Shown here piece by piece: positions 54,773 through 64,000 of a stretch of 64,000 nt of DNA; positions within the stretch are counted from its first letter, which is position 1, and each line of letters begins with the position of its first letter. The stretch lies in contig NC_081543.1 in NCBI RefSeq assembly GCF_901000735.1, positions 13,279,369 to 13,343,368 of the forward strand, read 5' to 3'. The stretch comes from Corylus avellana. Taxonomy: Eukaryota; Streptophyta; Magnoliopsida; Fagales; Betulaceae. Made by a program: the position numbers and the translations under genes. The notes beneath the pieces were generated by a model. That model did not search any database, had not been told where the DNA came from, and worked only from the letters and a program-made list of their open reading frames with translations.

Positions 54773-57406
54773 TTTTTTTTTTTTTTTTTTTTCCTGAGAA
54801 AAAGATGATATTTTATTAGAATCACTATGCGAGAGCTAATTGCTCTAACAAAATGGTCTCGCAAATACAATCTGGAGATTCACTCCATACAAAATTTCTG
54901 CAGGAAGAATTTTAGAAAATTATTATTTTAATTATACATGTGTGTTTTAGTTTTCCTTTTTCAGTAAGGATTGAATTTTTCCTTTCCTATTAGGATTTGT
55001 TTTCCTTTTCCAATTAGGTTTGCTTTTCCTTTTCCTTGTTAATTTAGGAGGTGCCTAGCTTATATAAAGACATCTAGTCTTTGTTGTTTTTCAATTTAGT
55101 TTATACTATCAATTAAATTTAAGTCTTTTAGAATTATTTCTCTGTTTGCTTATTTGGGCACTTAGGGATTTTCCCTTCCCTATTTGTTATTTTTTCTCTT
55201 CCTAAGTTCCATTTTCTATCTTCAATTCTTAGTTTCTGTTGCTATTATACGCTGTCAGGACAATCTTAGTTCTGTCCGGTGTCAAAAATCCACACCATTT
55301 ATGGCAGCAAACTTAAAAAGAGAATGTGCAGCCTGGTTTCCTTCCCTCGTAACAAAGCTCATTCTCCATTGAGTAAACAAATGGAGTTCCATCTTTATGT
55401 CTTTCACAACATGGCCCAGTCGACTCCAGTCAGCCTCTTCGCGGTTCACAGCATCTATGATAATCTTGGCATCCCCTTCCAGGTGAACATGAGTGAACCC
55501 CACGTCCTGGCACAAGTCTGTAACCACCAAAGCCGCCATTGATTCAGCCGCTATCGGTGAAAAGGTTCCCCCACGAGAGAAACACCTCGCTGCTACCACT
55601 TGGCCATAGAAATCTCGTATCACCACGCCACCTCCCATGCGCCCCTCCTTGCTATTCAAAGAGGCATCCCAGTTTGCCTTAAACCATCTCGGGCTTGGTG
55701 CCTCCGACTTTTGCATGCCATCTGTTACGCTGCTTTGCATGTTCACTTCCCTGACGTCCTGTGCTTCCATAAATTCTGCCGAAGCCCTTGTAGCTTGTTT
55801 TAGTATAACGTTCGTGTGGGAGAAAACTCCTCATGCAAAATATCATTGCGTCTCAGCCAAATCCGTCGTGCTAGCCCAGCGAATAAAGCAATCTCTTCTT
55901 GATTACATCTCCGAAACATCCTTTCTACTACCTCCAAGAAACTGGAGCCATAAAAAAAACTCTTTTGGAATTTTATAGGACCCATACCCCAAACATCCGA
56001 AGCTGCCGGGCATTGCCATAAAATGTGGAAACCCGTTTCCACCATGAAGCCGCAAATTGGACACTCCGAATCTTGAATTACCTTCCGTTTGAGCAGATTT
56101 TCCCAGGTAGGAAGGATGTCATGACAAGCTCGTTAAAGAAAATTTTTTTCAACGTTCGGTATTGCCAAACCCTACAGCTTTTTCCAAACTTCATTGACCC
56201 ACTACTAGGGAGCCCACACCTGATTTTTGTGCTACAGTTTCCAATTGTATATGGTAAGCACTCTTGACGGAAAAAATTTTGTTTGTACTGCCTCTCCAAA
56301 TCAATGTATCCTGCTGGTTGGTGCGGCTAATGGTATGGATTGGATCAACTGAACCTCCTCCTTGGAAAAAATCTGCTCTAGTAACTGGACATTCCACCCC
56401 TTCAAATCTTCATCAATTAATTCTCCCATAGTGGCATCTGAATTGAGGATAGTTTTCGGAGAATCCACCTATCCTTCCATATTCGAATAGTAGCTCCATT
56501 CCCAATACGCCATAGTAGTTCTTCCTTCAACACTTCAGAAGAGCTATGAATGTTCCTCCATGCAAATGAAGGCCTAGCACCCACCTTGGGATCTAAAATA
56601 GACCCATCCGGATAATATTTCGCTTTCATAATCTTTGCAACTAGACTCTCCAGTTCCTTCCATAATCGCCAGCTTTGTTTCGCCAATAGGGCCTTATTAA
56701 AAAATGTGAGATCCCAAAAACCCATCCCACCCGAAGCTTTGGTCATACCCATCTTTCCCCAACTCATCCAATTAGTATGGGTCTCATTATCTTGTTGACC
56801 CCACCAAAATTTTCGCATTTGGGAATTGATATCCGAACAAAGGCCTTTTGGCAATAGAAAAATGCTCATACAGTTGGACGAAATAACCTAAATTACCGCC
56901 TTGAGTAGGACTTATCGGCTTGAGATAAAAATTTCAGCTTCCAATCTTGCAATCTTTTCCACACCCGGTCTAAGATGCCCTTGAAAGCTGCTTTGCATGA
57001 CTTTCCCACCAAAGCCGGGAGACCCAAATAAGTTTCATAACGTTGGGTAGCCGGTATCCCTGCCATTGCCAAAATTGCTTCCTTCTCCACCACTGTCGTA
57101 TTTTTGCTAAAAAAACAGGGAGGTCTTATTATCATTTAGTCGCTGGCCCGACGCTTTTTCATAGAGCTGCAAAATATTTTTCAATCTTTCCCACTGTGAG
57201 ATGCTACCCCTGCAAAATAACAGATTGTCGTCCACAAAGAGTATGTGACTTATCCGAGGGCCCCTTCTAGAAGTGGGTACTTCCGTCAAAGTTCCCAACG
57301 CATTAGCATTGGTTATCATGGAACTCAGAGACTTAACACATAAGAGGAACATGTATGGGGATATAGGATCTCCCTATATCTAATACCCCTCTCCAGAATA
57401 ATTTTC
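54773..57406 (-). mobile_element. LINE copy C, 5'-truncated, with poly-A and TSD
   Basis: Minus-strand L1-type element: it starts on the left with a 20-nt poly-T (its poly-A tail), includes 3' UTR, an open RNase H domain, zf-RVT, and RT, and is truncated within RT at 57406. A 12-bp CATACGTAATAG duplication flanks it. RT motif FVDDNLLF is at about 57270; zf-RVT pieces at 55800-56397 have frameshifts. Sequence at about 54945-55200 looks like an inserted piece of an LTR (CTTATATAAAGACATC), low confidence. Confidence 0.88.
55282..55770 (-). CDS. LINE RNase H-like domain, open frame
   Basis: 162 codons open. WFKANWDASLNSKEGRMGGG has the first Asp, IAAESMAALVV the Glu, HLEGDAKIIIDAVN the second Asp, and REGNQAAHSLFKFA the C-terminal His/Asn region of the RVT_3-type RNase H carried by plant L1 elements. 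It would process the RNA-DNA hybrid during target-primed reverse transcription. It is the best preserved of the three copies; upstream frames are broken, so the element is not active. Confidence 0.85.
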   Translation of the reverse strand: MEAQDVREVNMQSSVTDGMQKSEAPSPRWFKANWDASLNSKEGRMGGGVVIRDFYGQVVAARCFSRGGTFSPIAAESMAALVVTDLCQDVGFTHVHLEGDAKIIIDAVNREEADWSRLGHVVKDIKMELHLFTQWRMSFVTREGNQAAHSLFKFAAINGVDF

Positions 57407-57418
57407 CATACGTAATAG
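57407..57418. other. LINE target-site duplication, right
   Basis: CATACGTAATAG followed by TATTAGTTGCTTAG, the flank also seen at the empty site near 21815. Confidence 0.85.
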
Positions 57419-58064
57419 TATTAGTTGCTTAGTTATTGTTCATAGCGGTAGTTTATTGGTAACTACATCTACCTTGAGTTTTTTTTTTTTTTGCTCAAAT
57501 TTTAGCGCCTTAACTCTTTTATGGTAAGGTTTGCACATGTAAAAAAAAAAAAAAAAAAGATGTTTTATAGGTAAAAACACACAAAAAAAATTGTAAATCT
57601 ACATCTTAGTGAGAATCAACCCTCGTAAATATGGTAAAATCAACATATTCACAACATACAACCTAATTAAGTTGTCTTGTCATGTTCTAATATATAGACT
57701 AAACTAGAAAAATACAACCTAATTAAGATGATCCAAAAAGGTACCCAAACCTCAGGGCCGGCCCAACCCTTAGGTAGGTTTGGCCGTCGCCTAGGGTTCC
57801 CAATAAAAAAAAAAAAAAAATCAATAAAAAAATTTGAAGCCATTACTATGGTCCATATTCTTTAATTAAGGCCCCTAATCATGTTAAATAAATAATTTTA
57901 AAAAGGCCCACAATTTAATAAGGCCCCAATTAATGAATCCTAATAAAATAATTTTCAAAAAAAAAAAAAAAAAAATTAAATACATATTTACCGTCAATAT
58001 ATATGCTTTAATTAAGGCCATTTAAAAAAAATGTATTAATATTATTTGATTCTCCAACATTCCG
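57419..58064. other. Flank of LINE copy C, no gene
   Basis: Parallels 50710-51319. Poly-A tracts at 57541, 57807 and 57959. Confidence 0.6.
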
Positions 58065-58170
58065 TCCCCAAGGGGTAGCTCAATCTTGTGGACACATGCT
58101 TCATAAAGCAGATATCACTAGTTCGAATCTCTCCTCCCTATCCTTTGTGTGGGCATGTAAAAAAAAAAAA
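58065..58170 (+). mobile_element. tRNA-derived SINE, copy 2
   Basis: A box GGGGTAGCTCAAT, B box AGTTCGAATC, tail GTGTGGGCATGTAAAAAA. Flanked by perfect 16-bp duplications ATTCTCCAACATTCCG at 58049-58064 and 58171-58186. The paralogous site at 28453-28467 is empty. Confidence 0.85.
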
Positions 58171-58186
58171 ATTCTCCAACATTCCG

Positions 58187-59286
58187 AAATAAATAAGGCT
58201 TAAAAAATCAATAACAATAAATAAAGGGAATCAAATCATAATCAAATATTCAACCCTAATTATGAGATTCTAAAATATTTTATTTTTGAAAATATTTTTA
58301 CAATTACAAACAACGAAAACATTTTTGGTTTTTTATTTAATTTTAAGAAATTAAAATCACTAGACTATGAAAGTGATTTATTTTGGTTTTTTTTTTTTTT
58401 TTTTATTCCTAAAACATGTGTCATTTCTTATATATATACGGATTTTACATTTGATTTGATTTATAAGTGTGTATTGAATTACATCTGACATGGAGTAATT
58501 TTGGCTAGCTAGGATCATACATAATGAAGCAATGAGGAGCTCTTCTACATCGATCTCATTCGTTTGGTTGAGGATTAATGAGGATGTCAATGTGCTCAAC
58601 TTTGATTCTAGACATGATCATCAAAGATGTATATATATATATATATATAGGAAATATATAATTGTCAATATCGTTTGTTAATTGTTTTCCTTTATCACAT
58701 AAACATGTTTATTATTAATTATATATCTGCCCCTTACCAATTAAGATTAATATTTTGATTCCAGTGATATTTCAAGATTTTTATTTCTCTGAGCTTATGA
58801 GAGTTCCTCCAATTGATCAAGCTCCCAAGAACCATTATCTTTTTTTTTTTTTTTTTTTTTTTTAAAGAGAGAGAGAGAGAGGAGCTAGAGGGCAAAATGC
58901 ATCCACCGATTATGCTTAACCTAATGCATAATTTACATTTTTTTTTTCTAATCAGCATAATTTAATTTACATGTTTGACTTGCACAACGCTCTAGCTTAA
59001 TCGACTTGTGGCAGGATTTTTTTCCTAGTTTCTGTCCCTCATCACATACTCAAAGACTAGCTTGCAGGATAATATTTGTTGTTTCGCAGATTAAAATCAT
59101 AATAATCATGAGATCGAAGATGATTTTCAACATGCACATAAAAATAACATAATATACCTGCCTAGGCCTAGCTAGGCCCCCTTATTGAACATGCATGTTC
59201 TTGAAGATAAATCAAACGCATGATTAGGCCATCATGCCGGCACAAATATAACCCCCACCTTAGCCCCCCCCCCCAAAATATCATCC
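58187..59286. other. Copy of intergenic block 28.47-29.51 kb
   Basis: Nearly identical to the first copy, with longer poly-T at 58839-58863 and different (TA)n lengths. No gene. Confidence 0.8.
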
Positions 59287-60357
59287 TTATTCCTTGTCAT
59301 TGTCAGCATCGAGAAGGAGGAGGCTTCCCACACAAAAGTAAGGCAAAATGAGATCAACGGGTATATTTTCAATCTCAACAATCCTGCGTGTCTTCTTTTT
59401 GATGTCATACCAATAGAGTTCCATTAAGTGACTCTCAATTAGTTCTCCGGTAAAAACCTCTTCGCCGTCACGTGAGAACACTAAAGGTGGGTAGTTGGTA
59501 AAAGCTCGCTCCATCGCATAAAGCAAAGTCCAACTACTTACTATCCCATACTCCTTCATCACCCAAACTTCACAGAGATCCTGAAAAACTGCACAAAGCC
59601 ATCCTCCCAAGTCCACCAAAAAGACACGCAAATTGATTGAAGAATTAACAGGAAATTCATGCACTCGGAATTTTTCAGTGCTGAGATCAAATGCAACATG
59701 GACCTTTTTTAAGTCCGCCACAAGAGTAACCATCCAATGGAAAGCACCGTTGGAGAAAATGGCCCGGCAAGTGTAGCAGAAATGTGACAATTCCACAATA
59801 GGCCATTCTTCTTCCACCATTCTCCAAGAGTGTTCTCTTAGACTGTATACCTCAAGACTATATTTTCTTCTTCCATCCCGTCGATAGAACTCCACTAACC
59901 TTAAAACCTTGTAGTCGTCGTTGACTCTGTCGTGTCCAAATGCGAAATGGTCATGACTCAACTCTTCTCTGGGCTTAGTGGGTAATTTTTTGTATTTTCT
60001 AATTAATGGGTTCCATATCACAGTCTCATCGTTGTAGTTGTTGATGCAAACCAGGCCATTGCAAGAGTCTACAATACGGTTGCTTTCTGAGTGGTGTAGT
60101 GGGTGTTGGATCTTCACAGCCTCGCCGAACCGATCCTCGTTGGACAAGTTTACAATGAGGTAATCGAGTGGCTCAGAGCTCGCTAAAATGAGGATGCGTT
60201 CTTTGGAGCGACTGAGATGCAAATTGATGAAATGTGAGTCGTTGATTATTAGGGCGAACCATGACTTGGAAACACACTGAAACCGAACAAGAGGCTTGAT
60301 GGGTAGTATGGAAAGTATCTGGGTTATGAGCTCTTGCGGGAGATGAGTCGTCTTCAT
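59287..60357 (-). CDS. F-box protein with F-box-associated domain, copy 2
   Basis: Intact 356-aa frame, the recent duplicate of 29509-30579 at an offset of 29778 bp. F-box at residues 5-45 and FBA-type domain at about 95-340 as in copy 1. I see three residue differences: EPLDYLI, KLPTKP and CYTCRA here. Both copies keep the same leader, palindrome and flanks, so they should be expressed alike if both are real loci. Confidence 0.92.
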   Translation of the reverse strand: MKTTHLPQELITQILSILPIKPLVRFQCVSKSWFALIINDSHFINLHLSRSKERILILASSEPLDYLIVNLSNEDRFGEAVKIQHPLHHSESNRIVDSCNGLVCINNYNDETVIWNPLIRKYKKLPTKPREELSHDHFAFGHDRVNDDYKVLRLVEFYRRDGRRKYSLEVYSLREHSWRMVEEEWPIVELSHFCYTCRAIFSNGAFHWMVTLVADLKKVHVAFDLSTEKFRVHEFPVNSSINLRVFLVDLGGWLCAVFQDLCEVWVMKEYGIVSSWTLLYAMERAFTNYPPLVFSRDGEEVFTGELIESHLMELYWYDIKKKTRRIVEIENIPVDLILPYFCVGSLLLLDADNDKE

Positions 60358-60509
60358 CGATCTTGAAGTCTTTTGGTAGAGTCTAGACTCTAGAGAGAGA
60401 TTTGAAGTGATGAAGGTAGTCGGTTAGTTTTGCATGCTATGGCTGTCGCAGAGGTTTAATTAATTAAGGTGGTATTTATGGTGGTCGGTTCGGTCATCAT
60501 TATTTCTTT

Positions 60510-60553
<44 letters not shown>

Positions 60554-61452
60554 CAGTGCAAGAATCAAATATTAATTAAGCTCAAATATCCTTACAGAGA
60601 ATCAATGGCATTAATCCAGCTGTCCGTGATTTATGTAATTTTCCTGTTATAGTTAGTTAATTAATTAATATGGGTTGGTTGATTCTCATTAATATTTGTA
60701 ATCTTTGAAATTGATATTTAGATCCTTATATATAATTGATACCTGCAATTGCAGTTGCATGTCAAATTAATTTTACAACAATCTTTCCTTAATGTACGGC
60801 CTTTTTCCCAACGCCCTTTATTTTGGATTCATCTTTCCTTTCTAAACACAATATGCATGCCTTAATAATATCAGTTTTAATTAATAAAATCAGTTTTAAT
60901 AAAATTTCTTATGATTTACCTACAAAAGAAAAAAGTAGTTATCTTTCCCCTCCTCCTAGTTATCTTATTTGTATTCTAGTGCGCTTTAATTTCATAATAC
61001 TTCTATTTGATACGAAGAAAAATAACATCAAAATAATTGCATACCAATGATAAATAATTAAATACGACTAGAAGCAATTAATTAGACATGCAATACTAGT
61101 GTGGAATAAAGAAATTATTTATGTTAATTTTTTGATAAATTATATTAAAATATAATATAATTTTATATTGATTAATTGTTAGCCCGCCCCTACATTAACG
61201 AGATCCTATCTCCTCCACTGCCAATGGGTCCAATTCCACAATTGATACGAGAGTTATGGAGGACATGAGAGGGCGTGACTTTGATCACACTATAGGACTT
61301 GAAATTAATTAAAGCCAAATTATATTATACACCCAAAAAAGAAGTTGATTTGTTAGTGAAATTTCTCTTTTCTTTATATATCAATTGGTTACTTTTTTTT
61401 ATCATATACTTGTCATACATCTGAAAAAGCAAAGTTGAGGAGCAACTGGTGC

Positions 61453-61492
<40 letters not shown>

Positions 61493-61650
61493 ATCGGTGA
61501 AAAAATGTTCCTTCCAACAACCACGACCAAGTGAATTTCAAAGTAGAAATTAGAGCTTGCCAGCATTGCAAAACAATCTCTTAATTAAACAGGTTTATTC
61601 AGAATCATTTTGCTTTAATTCAACCAAATCCTTAACCACTAAAACCAAAA
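60358..61650. other. F-box upstream flank, copy 2
   Basis: Matches 30580-31850. The (TA)n at 60512-60552 is much longer than its counterpart at 30733-30750. No gene. Confidence 0.75.
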
Positions 61651-61657
61651 AAACCAA

Positions 61658-62381
61658 TTATCCCAGACTTGACCTTGTCACCTCATATGCCAAGAAGCAT
61701 GCAGCATTTGCAGGAACACTTCGGGCCATGGCAGGTCCAAAGCCCCTGTACAACCCTTTTACTCCCTCCGAAGCCAGGATCTTTCTAAAGGCATCAATGG
61801 AGCCAGAGAACTTAGGATTTTTGTAATCATCTCCCTGAATTACACTTTTGATCACATCAGTTGGATAGACTGAAAGCCAGAAGGAATCTCCGGCCATGCC
61901 TCCAGCCACAATCAAAGAGCCTCTTCCTAATCCAGAAGTGTCTTGGCCACCTGCTAGGTACTGCTTCAGAGCTTCATAGACACCAAACATTGCAGCATTT
62001 CCGAGAACCTCACTTGCCATAGTGGGAAACAACCCCTTGAAGAGACCCCTTACACCCCCTTCTGTTCTGAGAACATGACTGGCTACATCCATTGGTCCAC
62101 CATACTTCACGGCCACACCAGACGCACCGGAATCTGCCAATGCACTCTGGGCTTGCAACCTGTTCTTTATAGTAAATCAAAAGAAGTTAACGGGTAAGTT
62201 CGAATTTTAGGAGAGTTTCCCATCTCAGGATTCAGAAATCAGATCACACACTACAAGGACAGAGAAAGTAACCACTAAAGTACTGACCTGCACTTGATCA
62301 ATTCAGTGGGGCAAGCTAAAATGGAAACGGCAACTCCAGCCCCTGTCCCCCCACAGACCAAGAGTGAGCCTTTAAAGTCAG
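61658..62381 (-). pseudogene. 5'-truncated BOU-like mitochondrial carrier, copy 2
   Basis: Same structure as copy 1: exon remnant 62288-62381 (ACPTELIKC) and exon 2 61658-62159. Additional changes from the family consensus (MAREVPGN to MASEVLGN, DVARHVLRSE to DVASHVLRTE) suggest relaxed constraint. The first carrier repeat is absent. Confidence 0.85.
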
Positions 62382-62390
62382 CCTCCTTTT

Positions 62391-62830
62391 ATGCCAAATC
62401 CATTGGGAGGTCCACAATGATCCACCGTGGTCCACTAATAAGGCCCATGTTCAACAGAGTCCAACCTGATCCGGATCGGCCCAATGACAAATATGTAAAT
62501 GGATTCAAGATTGATACAAAAATTTCTCGTGAATTTGGGTTTGGGTGTAGAAATAAAGCCCTCATTGGACACATACCCTGCTACAAAGAGTTTCTTTTGT
62601 GCCTTGAAGAACGTAGTAGCAGAGGAACTGGGCGTGGATCGGAGCGGGAAGAAGCTTCTGGTCGCAGATCGGTGGCTCTGGCCTGGGCGTGCGACGGGAT
62701 TGGTAGGACCTGCCGCCGCTGCACCAAGGATTCTGGGGCTGGGCGCGGATCGGATAGGGTAGAGCTTCTGGGGGGCGGATTGGTGGCCTCTGACCAAACG
62801 AGCACCACTGGGCACAGAAAACGTGTGGGC

Positions 62831-62865
<35 letters not shown>

Positions 62866-63397
62866 CAAGTGCATTCCAAAAAGATTCTTTAAAGATTTAG
62901 AGTATTTTGGGCTTATACATCCATATAGCTTTGCACCCATGGCTCTGCATGGAGCAACCATTCTTCAATTTCCTATATTCTGGTTGGAGCGGCTTTCAGC
63001 AAAATCAGAGATTCTAAAACCTTCAGTTTTTCCTTGCTGTTTATTTCTGTTGTGAAAAAAAAATGCTTATTCTCCAGTGAGCAATGAAATGGGAGGTCAG
63101 TTGTTGCCTGCATGCATTATTGTTGCAGTTTTTACAAATTTTGTTCTTCTTTATGTTCAATTGATCTGTGCGTGGGTGGTAGAAAATTTTAGTTATTTGA
63201 GTTTGAATTTTAGCTCTAAATCTTTAAAGAATATTTTTGGAATGTGTTTCTTGGTAGCTACTTTTGCAACTTGTACTTGAAAAATATTATCAATTCTAGT
63301 TGAAGTTTTGTTACAAGTTGATCTGCTTGTGGGCATATATGTTGAGATACAATGTGAATCTCGGATAAGAACATTGTTGGCATCTCTTGAATAGGTT
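62391..63397. other. HAL3 upstream region, copy 2
   Basis: Nearly identical to 32590-33596, with (CT)n at 62834-62862. Confidence 0.6.
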
Positions 63398-63520
63398 ATG
63401 GCATACTCAGAACCTGTAGGTGAAGAAGGGGAGCCAATGCAAGTCAATACTGCTCCTAGGAAGCCACGGATTCTACTTGCTGCAAGTGGAAGTGTAGCAG
63501 CCATAAAGTTTGGACATCTC
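63398..63520 (+). pseudogene. HAL3: HAL3/PPCDC exon 1, copy 2, cut by gap
   Basis: MAYSEPVGEEGEPMQ to AASGSVAAIKFGHL, identical to copy 1 as far as it goes, then interrupted by the N run. What follows the gap is repeat DNA and another HAL3 leader, so the rest of the exon is missing or misplaced. Confidence 0.8.
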
Positions 63521-63620
63521 NNNNNNNNNNNNNNNNNNNNNNNNNNNNNNNNNNNNNNNNNNNNNNNNNNNNNNNNNNNNNNNNNNNNNNNNNNNNNNNN
63601 NNNNNNNNNNNNNNNNNNNN
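63521..63620. other. Assembly gap (100 N)
   Basis: Exactly 100 N inside HAL3 exon 1. Confidence 0.98.
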
Positions 63621-63797
63621 TGCCAAATGCATGTACATATACATCCCAAAATTTATCGAGCTTGAGCTCGAGCTCGAACGGGGTTCCAACCCTATCGAGC
63701 CGAGCTCGAGCAACATTTCTAGGCTCGTGTCGAGCTCGAGCCTGGCCTCAAAGTAAACGAGCCGAGCCCGGACAAGCTCGGCTCGTTTACACCCCTA
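63621..63797. mobile_element. End of a GAGCTCGAG-rich TIR-type element
   Basis: Dense CGAGCTCGAGC / GAGCCGAGCTCG motifs on both strands, ending CGTTTACACCCCTAG exactly where HAL3 leader sequence resumes. The terminus resembles the ACACCCCTA ends of the elements at 21.5 and 22.98 kb. Confidence 0.5.
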
Positions 63798-64000
63798 GAG
63801 CACCGCTGGGCACAGAAAACGCGTGGGCTGATCTCTCTCTCTCTCTCTTTTCAAGTGCATTCCAAAAAGATTCTTTAAAGATTTAGAGTATTTTGGGCTT
63901 ATAGCTTTGCACACATGGCTCAGCATGGAGCAACCATTCTTCAATTTCCTATATTCTGGTTGGAGGGGCTTTCAGCAAAATCAGAGATTCTAAAACCTTC
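63798..64000 (+). repeat. HAL3 leader region, copy 3 (runs off the window)
   Basis: GAGCACCGCTGGGCACAGAA and following matches 32999-33220 and 62800-63020, with a shorter (CT)n (63833-63848) and a small deletion (CATCCATA after GGGCTTATA). The HAL3 coding start would lie beyond the window. Confidence 0.85.

Overview
The window is nuclear DNA of a flowering plant, almost certainly a eudicot. It is AT-rich, genes have GT-AG introns, and it carries plant-type Copia, LINE-with-RNase-H, CACTA and SINE elements plus plant gene families (F-box/FBA, LOB-domain, HAL3/PPCDC, BOU-type carrier, RCI2, Ran, RGG). I cannot name the species. Three runs of exactly 100 N (6181-6280, 52315-52414, 63521-63620) are scaffold gaps.

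Layout. 1-6100: four head-to-tail ~1.5-kb units, each with a TATA promoter, a broken copy of an orphan gene containing a ~72-bp foldback, a 69-codon ORF (broken in unit 1) and a piece of Copia linker. 5.5-6.7 kb: Copia remnant with LTR. 6.8-8.9 kb: RGG-protein exon, orphan-gene 3' fragment and the 3' part of a LINE. 8899-17463: an 8.6-kb CACTA transposon with TSD ACT, carrying exon fragments of RCI2 and Ran. 17.5-18.2 kb: the rest of the split LINE. 19.7-20.5 kb: an in-frame LBD exon + HAL3 exon chimera. 20.8-24.4 kb: two GC-motif TIR elements, an LTR scrap and a broken F-box gene. 25.4-26.5 kb: the intact orphan gene (261 aa). 29.5-30.6 kb: intact F-box gene. 31.9-35.5 kb: truncated BOU-like carrier and a broken HAL3 gene. 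38597-43212: complete but dead Copia with TSD GCCAA. 43.3-44.6 kb: RGG exon and another orphan pseudogene with foldback. 44585-47817: deleted Copia. 47.9-50.7 kb: a copy of the 6.8-18.2 kb block without the CACTA. 51-64 kb: a second, mosaic copy of the 26.9-33.7 kb block, with SINE and LINE insertions, F-box copy 2, BOU copy 2, and HAL3 copies 2 and 3.

The strongest signal is a family of foldbacks made from one gene. Five are inverted duplications of the segment that in the intact gene encodes residues 105-130. Four sit in tandem behind TATA promoters homologous to that gene's promoter. A sixth, larger foldback (about 52430-52781) is built partly from the gene's upstream region. This is the architecture expected of young MIRNA/siRNA loci formed by inverted duplication of their target. 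It is an inference from sequence; no expression data are available.

Working, intact-looking genes are few: the orphan gene, two F-box genes, and possibly the LBD-HAL3 chimera. Everything else is transposon, duplicate or relic. Paralogous blocks inside the window give natural empty sites that date the CACTA, LINE and SINE insertions relative to the duplications.
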